From JBFXIE01 sp050176255 (GTDB taxonomy: Bacteria > Pseudomonadota > Gammaproteobacteria > Burkholderiales > Burkholderiaceae_C), in NCBI RefSeq assembly GCF_050176255.1, contig NZ_JBFXIE010000054.1: a stretch of 18,982 bases of DNA, one strand, 5' to 3'. The notes beneath the pieces are model-generated. The model saw nothing but the letters and a program-made list of their open reading frames with translations. It had not been told where the DNA came from and ran no database searches. Below are positions 7,529-14,243 of this stretch, piece by piece (within the stretch, counting starts at the first letter, position 1; every line of letters starts with the position of its first letter). The translations under genes were made by a program, and so were the position numbers.

Positions 7529-10432
7529 ATGAGCGACACGATTGAACAACCCGGCCTGAACAACCTCTCCAAATCCTTCGAGCCTGCGGCCCTGGAGGCC
7601 TACTGGGGCCCCGAATGGGAGCGGCGCGGCTACGGTGTGGCCGGCCATCGGGGTACCGGCCAGCCCCAGGCCGGCGCGCCCGCCTTTGCCATCCAGCTGC
7701 CGCCGCCCAACGTGACCGGCACGCTGCACATGGGCCATGCGTTCAACCAGACCATCATGGACAGCCTGACGCGCTACCACCGCATGCTGGGCCACAACAC
7801 GGCATGGGTGCCTGGCACCGACCACGCGGGTATCGCCACGCAGATCGTGGTGGAGCGCCAGTTGCAGGAACAAGGTGCGAGCCGCCACGACCTGGGCCGC
7901 GAAGCCTTTGTCAAGAAAGTGTGGGAGTGGAAGGAAAAAAGCGGCAACACCATCACCACGCAAATGCGCCGCATGGGCGACACGGTGGACTGGAGCCGCG
8001 AGTACTTCACCATGGACGACAAGCTGTCCAAGGTAGTCACCGACACCTTCGTGCGCCTGTACCAGCAGGGCCTGATCTACCGCGGCAAGCGCCTGGTGAA
8101 CTGGGACCCCGTGCTGCAGTCCGCCGTGTCAGACCTGGAAGTCGAGAACGAAGAAAAAGACGGCTCGCTGTGGCACATCGCCTATCCGCTCACTGACGGC
8201 AGCGGCCAGCTGGTGGTGGCCACCACCCGCCCCGAGACCATGCTGGGCGACGTTGCCGTGATGGTGCACCCCGAGGACGAGCGCTACCAGCACCTGATCG
8301 GCAAGACCGTGACCCTGCCGCTGGTGGGCCGCCAGATTCCCATCATTGCCGACGCGTATGTGGACCGCGAATTCGGCACCGGCGTGGTCAAGGTCACGCC
8401 CGCGCACGACAACAACGACTACCAGGTGGGCCAGCGCCACAAGCTGCCCCTGGAGGTGGTGCTGACCCTCACCGCCACCATCAGCGACAACGCGCCCGAA
8501 AAATACCGTGGCATGGATCGCTTTGTGGCACGCAAGGCCATCGTGGCCGACCTGGATGCGCTGGGCCTGCTCATCGAGACCAAGAAGCACAAGCTGATGG
8601 TGCCGATCTGCACGCGCACCGGCCAGGTCATTGAGCCCATGCTGACCGACCAGTGGTTTGTGGCCATGAACAAGGTGGCGAAAGAAGGCACGGGCGACGC
8701 CACCGGCAAGTCCATCGCACAAAAGGCCATTGACGCCGTCGATTCGGGCGCCGTGAAGTTTGTGCCCGAGAACTGGGTCAACACCTACAACCAGTGGATG
8801 AACAACATCCAGGACTGGTGCATCTCACGCCAGCTGTGGTGGGGCCACCAGATTCCGGCCTGGTACGACGAGGACGGCAACGTCTATGTCGCCAGGAATG
8901 AGGCCGAAGCCCAGGCGCAGGCGCCCGGCAGGAACCTGCGCCGCGACCCGGACGTGCTCGACACCTGGTACTCGTCCGCGCTGGTGCCCTTTTCCACCAT
9001 GGGCTGGCCGCAGCACAGCGACGCCCCCACCGACGACTACAACCTGTATCTGCCCTCTTCCGTGCTGGTGACGGGCTACGACATCATCTTCTTCTGGGTC
9101 GCCCGGATGATCATGATGACCACGCACTTCACCGGACGCGTGCCGTTCAGGCATGTGTACATCCACGGCCTGGTGCTGGACGCGCATGGCAAGAAGATGA
9201 GCAAGTCCGAGGGCAACGTGCTCGACCCCGTGGACCTGATCGACGGCATCAGCCTGGAGCCCTTGCTGGAAAAGCGCACCCAGGGCCTGCGCCGCCCCGA
9301 GACCGCGCCCAAGGTGCGCAAGGCCACGCAGGAAGAGTTTCCGAATGGCATCCCGGCGTACGGCGCCGATGCGCTGCGCTTCACCTTTGCCGCCCTGGCC
9401 AGCCTGGGCAGATCCATCAACTTTGATAGCAAACGCTGCGAGGGCTACCGCAACTTCTGCAACAAGCTCTGGAACGCCTCGCGCTTTGTGCTGATGAACT
9501 GCGAAGGCCATGACTGCGGGCTGGCCGAGCACGACGCCGCTGCCTGCGCACCCGGCGGCAGCTATCTCGACTTCAGCCAGGCCGACCGCTGGATCGTGTC
9601 GCAGCTGCAAAAGCTGGAGGCCGATGTCGCCAAGGGCTTTGCCGAATACCGCCTGGACAACGTCGCCAATGCGATTTACGACTTCGTCTGGAACGAGTTC
9701 TGCGACTGGTACCTGGAGATCGCCAAGGTGCAGATCCAGACCGGCGCTAGCCACGCAAACCCACAGGCGGGTCTGGCCCGGCAGCGCGCCACCCGCCGCA
9801 CGCTGATCCGCGTGCTGGAGGCCATCCTGCGCCTGGCGCACCCCATCATCCCTTTCGTCACCGAGGCGCTATGGCAGCAGGTGGCGCCCGTGGCCGGCAT
9901 GGTGGGCGACTCGATCGCCATCGCCCCTTACCCGCAGGCCCAGCCCGAGAAAATCGACGAAGCCGCTATCGCCTACGTCGCGCGCATCAAGCAGGTCGTG
10001 GACGCCTGCCGACAGCTGCGCGGCGAAATGGGTGTATCGCCCGCACAACGCCTGCCGCTGCTGGTGACGGGCGATACGGCGTTCATGCGCGCCATCGCGC
10101 CCGTGCTGCAAAACCTGGCCAAGCTCAGCGAAGTCAAAGTGTTTGACGACGAAGCCGGCTGGGCCGAAGCCACACAAAGCGCACCCGTTGCCGTGGTGGG
10201 CGAGGCCCGGCTGGCGCTGTTCGTGCAGATCGATGTCGCCGCCGAGAAGGCACGCCTGACCAAGGAGGCCACGCGATTGCAGGGCGAGATCGCCAAGGCC
10301 ACCGCCAAGCTGGGCAACGAGGCCTTCGTTGCCAAGGCGCCCCAGGCGGTGATTGAGCAGGAGAAAAAGCGCATGGCCGACTTTGGCGCCACGCTCGCGC
10401 GCATTGAGCAACAGCTCGCTCGCCTGAGCTAA
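7529..10432 (+). CDS. valS: Valyl-tRNA synthetase
   Basis: Charges tRNA-Val with valine in the cytosol; class I synthetase with editing of mischarged threonine. The 967-residue product (E. coli 951) has the class I signatures HMGH at residues 67-70 and KMSKS at 556-560. The editing-domain motif TTRPETMLGD lies at about 231-240 and WWGHQIPAWY before the second half of the catalytic domain. GYRNFCNKLWNASRF opens the anticodon-binding domain, and the C-terminal coiled-coil arm covers roughly the last 65 residues. The start at 7529 (MSDTIEQ) is uncertain. ATGs at 7466 and 7511 are also in frame, but translation from 7466 would run through the terminator-like hairpin. No clear ribosome binding site precedes any of them, which is unusual for an essential gene. 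A strong terminator follows at 10450. Confidence 0.97.
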   Translation: MSDTIEQPGLNNLSKSFEPAALEAYWGPEWERRGYGVAGHRGTGQPQAGAPAFAIQLPPPNVTGTLHMGHAFNQTIMDSLTRYHRMLGHNTAWVPGTDHAGIATQIVVERQLQEQGASRHDLGREAFVKKVWEWKEKSGNTITTQMRRMGDTVDWSREYFTMDDKLSKVVTDTFVRLYQQGLIYRGKRLVNWDPVLQSAVSDLEVENEEKDGSLWHIAYPLTDGSGQLVVATTRPETMLGDVAVMVHPEDERYQHLIGKTVTLPLVGRQIPIIADAYVDREFGTGVVKVTPAHDNNDYQVGQRHKLPLEVVLTLTATISDNAPEKYRGMDRFVARKAIVADLDALGLLIETKKHKLMVPICTRTGQVIEPMLTDQWFVAMNKVAKEGTGDATGKSIAQKAIDAVDSGAVKFVPENWVNTYNQWMNNIQDWCISRQLWWGHQIPAWYDEDGNVYVARNEAEAQAQAPGRNLRRDPDVLDTWYSSALVPFSTMGWPQHSDAPTDDYNLYLPSSVLVTGYDIIFFWVARMIMMTTHFTGRVPFRHVYIHGLVLDAHGKKMSKSEGNVLDPVDLIDGISLEPLLEKRTQGLRRPETAPKVRKATQEEFPNGIPAYGADALRFTFAALASLGRSINFDSKRCEGYRNFCNKLWNASRFVLMNCEGHDCGLAEHDAAACAPGGSYLDFSQADRWIVSQLQKLEADVAKGFAEYRLDNVANAIYDFVWNEFCDWYLEIAKVQIQTGASHANPQAGLARQRATRRTLIRVLEAILRLAHPIIPFVTEALWQQVAPVAGMVGDSIAIAPYPQAQPEKIDEAAIAYVARIKQVVDACRQLRGEMGVSPAQRLPLLVTGDTAFMRAIAPVLQNLAKLSEVKVFDDEAGWAEATQSAPVAVVGEARLALFVQIDVAAEKARLTKEATRLQGEIAKATAKLGNEAFVAKAPQAVIEQEKKRMADFGATLARIEQQLARLS

Positions 10433-10449
10433 GATCACGTTCAGTTACA

Positions 10450-10477
10450 CAAAGGCGCTTCAGGCGCCTTTGTTTTG
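10450..10477 (+). terminator. Intrinsic terminator after valS
   Basis: Perfect 9-bp stem CAAAGGCGC / GCGCCTTTG with a 5-nt loop (TTCAG), followed by TTTTG. It lies 17 nt after the valS stop codon and 33 nt before the galU start. Confidence 0.85.
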
Positions 10478-10510
10478 TCCTGGCACTCTTTTACTTACAA
10501 GGCACCTCAA

Positions 10511-11410
10511 TTGAACGCACCGACCCATGTTCGCAAGGCCGTCTTCCCCGTTGCGGGGCTTGGCACTCGTTTCCTGCCAGCCACCAAGGCATCGCCCAAA
10601 GAGATGCTGCCGGTGGTGGACAAACCCCTGATCCAGTACGCCGTCGAAGAAGCCTACGAAGCAGGCATCCGTGACATGATTTTCGTGACGGGCCGCAGCA
10701 AACGCGCCATCGAGGATCACTTCGACACCGCCTACGAGCTCGAAAACGAGCTGGAGCATGCCGGCAAAAAAGAAATGCTGGAACTGGTGCGCAGCATCAG
10801 CCCTGCCGACATGAACTGCCTGTTCGTGCGCCAGCCGCGTTCGCTGGGCCTGGGACACGCCGTGCTGTGCGCCGAGCCCCTGGTGGGCAACGAGCCCTTT
10901 GCCGTCATCCTGGCCGACGACCTGATGGTGGGCGAAACAGCCAACGGCGTCAGCGGCCCCGGCGTGATGGCGCAGATGACGGCAGCATTTGCCAAGCAAG
11001 GCCGCTCGCTGGTGGCCGTGCAAGAGGTGCCGCTGGAGCACACCAAGCGCTACGGCATCGTCAAGGGCGAAGGTGCCGGCGGCGCCCTGATCCGCGTGGA
11101 CGAGATCGTGGAAAAGCCCGCGCCCGAAAAAGCGCCCTCGCGCATGGGCGTGGCCGGGCGCTACATCCTCACGCCGCGCATCTTCAAGGAAATCCGCAAC
11201 CAGCCACGCGGCGTGGGCGGCGAGATCCAGCTGACCGACGCCATCGCCCGCCTGATGACCCACGAGGCGGTGTACGCCTTCCAGTACGCTGGCAAGCGCT
11301 ACGACTGCGGCAGCAAGGAAGGCTTTCTGGAAGCCACCGTCGAGCTGGCCCTGCAGCACCCGCAGGTGGGCGCGCAGTTCCGCGAATATCTGAAGACAAT
11401 TGCGCTTTGA
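10511..11410 (+). CDS. galU: UTP-glucose-1-phosphate uridylyltransferase
   Basis: Makes UDP-glucose from UTP and glucose-1-phosphate for polysaccharide, lipopolysaccharide and galactose metabolism; cytosolic. 299 residues, matching the family (302 in E. coli). Motifs: the nucleotidyltransferase signature GLGTRFLPATKASPKEM at residues 16-32, FAVILADDLM near 131-140, KRYGIVKGE, VEKP near 200, AGRYILTPRIF, GGEIQLTDAI, and YDCGSKEGF near 264-272. The start is assigned to TTG at 10511: AAGG lies 8 nt upstream, the N-terminus VRKAVFPVAG fits the family, and no in-frame ATG exists before the signature. A farther TTG at 10475 lies inside the valS terminator and is unlikely. The gene is probably transcribed on its own. 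An interspersed repeat begins at its stop codon. Confidence 0.95.
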   Translation: MNAPTHVRKAVFPVAGLGTRFLPATKASPKEMLPVVDKPLIQYAVEEAYEAGIRDMIFVTGRSKRAIEDHFDTAYELENELEHAGKKEMLELVRSISPADMNCLFVRQPRSLGLGHAVLCAEPLVGNEPFAVILADDLMVGETANGVSGPGVMAQMTAAFAKQGRSLVAVQEVPLEHTKRYGIVKGEGAGGALIRVDEIVEKPAPEKAPSRMGVAGRYILTPRIFKEIRNQPRGVGGEIQLTDAIARLMTHEAVYAFQYAGKRYDCGSKEGFLEATVELALQHPQVGAQFREYLKTIAL

Positions 11411-11460
11411 TTTTGATAGCTGCCAGCGCTTGAATTAAAAGGGCTGGCGTATGTTTTGAT
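11409..11460 (+). repeat. Interspersed repeat copy at the end of galU
   Basis: It starts within the galU TGA and reads TTTTGATAGCTGCCAGCG, then a hairpin GCCAGCGCTT / AAGGGCTGGC (one mismatch) around an A/T loop, ending ATGTTTTGAT. The first 18 nt are identical to the copy inside hemD. The hairpin may also help end galU transcripts, but no T run follows directly. Confidence 0.7.
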
Positions 11461-11507
11461 CTAAATTGAACGTACTTACCCCGACGAACTGCGGGCGGCC
11501 TCCACCT

Positions 11508-11524
11508 GCGACGCAAGTTGTCGC
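11508..11524. promoter_or_regulatory. Candidate operator palindrome upstream of the Sir2 gene
   Basis: GCGACGCAAGTTGTCGC has inverted 5-bp ends GCGAC/GTCGC around a 7-bp centre. It matches the 17-bp palindrome at 14185-14201 at 14 of 17 positions. It lies 66 nt before the Sir2-gene ATG in the only intergenic region in front of the island. No confident -35/-10 pair was identified. Confidence 0.5.
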
Positions 11525-11528
11525 TGCA

Positions 11529-11594
11529 ATGACCATGATGGATGCACCGGGCTACCTGACACCAGCCAGGGCCCCGGCAAGAAAGCCATCATGA
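11529..11594 (+). other. Possible 21-codon upstream ORF overlapping the Sir2-gene start
   Basis: ATG at 11529 opens a 21-residue frame whose TGA (11592-11594) overlaps the ATG of the Sir2 gene, an ATGA arrangement typical of coupled translation. It starts 5 nt after the candidate operator. No clear ribosome binding site precedes it, and such a short frame can arise by chance. Confidence 0.25.
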
Positions 11595-12685
11595 CCCAAC
11601 CCACACCCCCCGCCGGCCGCAGCGACCCGCTTTACCTGCACGCCCGGCAACTGGTTTTGTTTCACGGCGATGCCCGCATTGCCCGGCTGCAGCGCGCCCT
11701 GCGCATAGGCCACCAGCACGCCACGGCGCTGCGCGACGCGCTGTGCGGCGACATCCTGGAATACCACGCGCACGACGCCAGCTGGCACATAGCCAAGGGC
11801 ATGGACATGACCCACGACCCACTGGTGGACCACAAACTCGCCCAAGCCGCCGAGTGGATTGGCAACGCCACCTGCATGGTCGTTGCGGCAGGGGCGGGAA
11901 TGGGTATTGACTCGGGCCTGCCAGACTTTCGGGGCGACAACGGCTTCTGGCGCGCTTACCCGGCGCTGGGCCGGCAAGGGCTGCGCTTTGAAAGCATCGC
12001 CTCGCCCCAGGCGTTTGAAAAGCACCCCGCCACCGCCTGGGGCTTCTACGGCCACCGGCTCAACCTGTACCGCGCCACCACGCCGCACGCGGGCTTCGGG
12101 CTGCTGCGCCGCTGGGGCCAGCGCATGCCGCAAGGCTGCTTTGTGTTCACCAGCAACGTCGACGGGCACTTTCAGAAGGCGGGCTACCCCACGGCCCGCA
12201 TTTACGAATGCCACGGTTCCATCCACCGGCTGCAATGCACGGCCAACTGCAGCGGCGAGATCTGGCCCACCGCCGACCTGCACCCACAGGTGGACGAAGC
12301 CGCCTGCCTGCTTCAAAGCGCCCCGCCCCGCTGCCCCAAGTGCGGCGCGCTAGCGCGGCCCAACATCCTTATGTTTGACGACTGGCAATGGAACGACGCC
12401 CGCAGCCAGCAGCAACGCATGCTGCTGGACATGTGGCTGGATAGCGCCCAGGCACCGGTGGTGATCGAAATCGGTGCCGGCCGCGCTGTTGCCACCGTGC
12501 GCCGTTTCAGCCAGCGCATGCAGCAGCGCGGCAGCCCGCTGATACGCTTCAACCTGCATGAGGCAAACATCCACAACCCCCATGCGATCGAGATTTCGCT
12601 GGGGGCGAAAGAAGCGCTGGAGCGTATCGACCAGCATCTGACGGGCGCGGGCAACCCCGGGCAGGACAAATCCCAGGCGGACTGA
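11591..12685 (+). CDS. Sir2-family NAD-dependent protein with FtsK-gamma-like N-terminal domain
   Basis: 364 residues. The C-terminal part (about 80-350) is a Sir2 fold: the NAD-binding GAGMGIDSGLPDFRG at 101-115, TSNVDGHFQKAG at 187-198 (the NVD motif), and the catalytic His208 in ECHGS. Cys216, Cys220, Cys248 and Cys251 form a complete zinc-binding set. Sir2 enzymes deacylate lysines or cleave NAD; the specificity here is unknown. The N-terminal 12-57 (DPLYLHARQLVL ... ARIARLQRALRIGHQHATAL) closely follows the FtsK gamma winged-helix pattern DPLxxxAxxxV...A.I...QR..RIG...A, the DNA-reading head of FtsK. The chosen ATG at 11591 keeps this domain; its ribosome binding site (AAGAAAG) is weak. 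An internal ATG at 11801 could yield a Sir2-only form. It is the first gene of the accessory island. Sir2 assignment is firm; the gamma-domain assignment is by motif resemblance. Confidence 0.88.
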   Translation: MTQPTPPAGRSDPLYLHARQLVLFHGDARIARLQRALRIGHQHATALRDALCGDILEYHAHDASWHIAKGMDMTHDPLVDHKLAQAAEWIGNATCMVVAAGAGMGIDSGLPDFRGDNGFWRAYPALGRQGLRFESIASPQAFEKHPATAWGFYGHRLNLYRATTPHAGFGLLRRWGQRMPQGCFVFTSNVDGHFQKAGYPTARIYECHGSIHRLQCTANCSGEIWPTADLHPQVDEAACLLQSAPPRCPKCGALARPNILMFDDWQWNDARSQQQRMLLDMWLDSAQAPVVIEIGAGRAVATVRRFSQRMQQRGSPLIRFNLHEANIHNPHAIEISLGAKEALERIDQHLTGAGNPGQDKSQAD

Positions 12686-12748
12686 ACGCCTGAAAACGCC
12701 TTTGCGCTATATGCCAGCTCAAAAGACATGACAGAGGAAACATCAAGC

Positions 12749-13216
12749 ATGAACATGCACAGCCCTGCCCCGCAGCAATCCCCGGTCGTCCTGAAAACCT
12801 GCACGTTGCTGATTTCGCATTTCCGCAACTTGCGCGAGCACGGGGGCGGCGGATTTCACACCAGGCTGTTCTCGCACATGCTTCACCCGGAACATCAGTA
12901 CGTGTTCGCCGGCCGATCCATCACAGTGGATCAGACAACGCCCACCCACCCGGAGCATGTCGTGCCGTGCGCGGTGCTGATTTCGGAATGCCAGCGCATG
13001 ATCGGGGAAGACGCGCCCGATGCGCAGATTGCCGCCCTGCTGGCAAAGCACTGGAAGGTCGCCACCATCACCAAGGCAGAGCAGCAGCGCCTGGATTTTG
13101 AGCTGGGCCTCAAGTCGAAAATGCCGCCGGGGTGGCGCTTTGAAGACGGCGACACGTTGGCCCGCTTTCATGCGGCAAACATCTATCTTGCCAGGCAGCC
13201 ATCGCCCGTTGTGTGA
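12749..13216 (+). CDS. Unrecognised 155-residue protein in the Sir2-AAA island
   Basis: Family not recognised. The product is soluble, with no signal peptide or membrane segment. It has a Gly-rich turn HGGGGFH (31-37) and several His residues: HMLHPEHQYVF at 43-53 and HPEHVVPCAVLISEC at 67-81. EHVVPC is loosely like the first half of HNH-nuclease motifs, but no downstream N/H pair is obvious, so I do not call a nuclease. The C-terminal half is helical and charged. The start is ATG 12749, with GAGGAAA about 10 nt upstream; an in-frame ATG at 12728 lacks a ribosome binding site. It begins 63 nt after the Sir2 gene, and its TGA overlaps the next start (TGATG), so it is probably translated together with the PP2C gene. 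This implies a role in the same system. Confidence 0.75.
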   Translation: MNMHSPAPQQSPVVLKTCTLLISHFRNLREHGGGGFHTRLFSHMLHPEHQYVFAGRSITVDQTTPTHPEHVVPCAVLISECQRMIGEDAPDAQIAALLAKHWKVATITKAEQQRLDFELGLKSKMPPGWRFEDGDTLARFHAANIYLARQPSPVV

Positions 13217-14095
13217 TGCAGCTTTTCGCCTTCCAGCAGGCCATGCACCCTGCGGCCCTGCGCCACCCACGCGCTTCGCCGCAGGAGGACGCGCTGGCCC
13301 TGCACACGCTGGCCGGCCACCACATCTGGCAAACGCCACTGGGCCAATGGACCTGCGATGCGCCCGGCGGCTTTGCCTGGCTGTCGGTGGCCGACGGCGT
13401 GGCATCCAGCCCATGCGCCGATCTGGCCAGCCGCAGCTTTTTGCAGGTGCTGCATCGCTCCAGCCCGGCCATGCCACTGCAGGCCCAGCAACTACCCGGC
13501 CTGGTGCGCCAGGCGCGGCTCGACTGGCGGGCGCACTACCACCCGTGGCGCGGCCTGCACGCTGGCCAGCCTGATATATGCCGACGGGCAGGTGTGCGCC
13601 GTCAACAGCGGCGATGCGCGCATCTGGCGCTTGCGCGCGCAGCTTGACGGCAGCGTGCAGTGGCTGCAGATCAGCCGCGACCACACAGCCTGGCAGCAGA
13701 TGCTCGACGAAGGCCAAGCCCAGTCCGAGCAGGCGGATGATTACGCGTCCATCTACCAGGGCCTGCTGCATTGCCTGGTGCTGGACGCCGACGACGACCC
13801 GGACGAGAACCTGGACGACGATCTGGCCGAGTGCCCGGGCGCCAGCGCCGCGCACGAAGACTGGCTGCACATCTGGCACGGTCCAGCCACGCCGGGCGAC
13901 GCCTATCTGTTGGCCACCGACGGACTGCACGGCGCGCTGACCGATGCGCAGATGCAGGCCATCTGACAGGCCGCCGATTCGCCGCAAGACAAACTGCATG
14001 CACTGCACCACGCGTACCGGCGGGCCGGGGCGCAGGACGACATATCGGTGGCGCTGCTGCTGACCAGCAGCATGATGCTGCCGAATCAAAATTGA
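13216..14095 (+). pseudogene. PP2C-type protein phosphatase, broken by a frameshift and a stop
   Basis: PP2C phosphatases remove phosphate from Ser/Thr using two metal ions. The motifs occur in order but in two frames. Frame 1, from ATG 13216, has the metal-binding VADGVAS. Frame 2 has TLASLIYADGQVCAVNSGDARIW, ISRDHT and LLATDGL, and after a TGA at 13964-13966 the final metal motif AGAQDDISVALLL. Removing the single T at about 13546 restores a continuous frame (YHP|GAACTLAS). The in-frame TGA probably replaced a sense codon such as TGG or CGA. The repaired protein would have 292 residues, a normal minimal PP2C length. The start overlaps the stop of the preceding gene (TGATG). Two separate lesions argue for a true pseudogene rather than a single sequencing error, although the rest of the sequence is well preserved, so the decay looks recent. 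Confidence 0.85.
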
Positions 14096-14137
14096 TAGTT
14101 GTAAGCGTTTGTTTATTCTGGGCTTGAACCCAAAAAA
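14088..14137 (+). repeat. Interspersed repeat copy after the PP2C gene
   Basis: AAATTGATAGTTGTAAGCG, then a T-rich loop and GGGCTTGAACCC. It is a diverged member of the TTGATAGCTG family seen at 4311, 7391 and 11409. It overlaps the final TGA of the PP2C pseudogene. Confidence 0.55.
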
Positions 14138-14184
14138 GTTCGCAACCTCTTGAAACACGTGTAGCACCATGCCGGCACCCGCTA

Positions 14185-14201
14185 GCGACACATATTGTCG
14201 C
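14185..14201. promoter_or_regulatory. Candidate operator palindrome upstream of the AAA ATPase gene
   Basis: GCGACACATATTGTCGC has perfect 6-bp inverted ends GCGACA/TGTCGC around a 5-bp A/T centre. It matches the palindrome at 11508-11524 at 14 of 17 positions. It lies 42 nt before the ATPase start codon and could overlap the promoter; CATATT in its centre is -10-like. Confidence 0.55.
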
Positions 14202-14243
14202 ATCCCTGCGGATGATGGCTCCTGTCACACCAGGAGGATCACC

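Noticed and set aside
9405..9440. Another copy of the TTGATAG repeat inside valS (CTTTGATAGCAAACGCTGCG)
   Set aside because: The encoded INFDSKRCEGYRNF corresponds to a conserved valS segment in the expected place, and the DNA match is short. It is best explained by the protein sequence.
12749..13216. HNH nuclease call for the 155-residue protein based on EHVVPC
   Set aside because: Only half of the motif is visible; the later Asn/His metal ligands are not identifiable, so the function is left open.
13771..14127. Plus-strand frame overlapping the PP2C region as a separate gene
   Set aside because: Arg/Gly/Ala-rich frame without motifs. The PP2C motifs in the neighbouring frame explain the coding signal.
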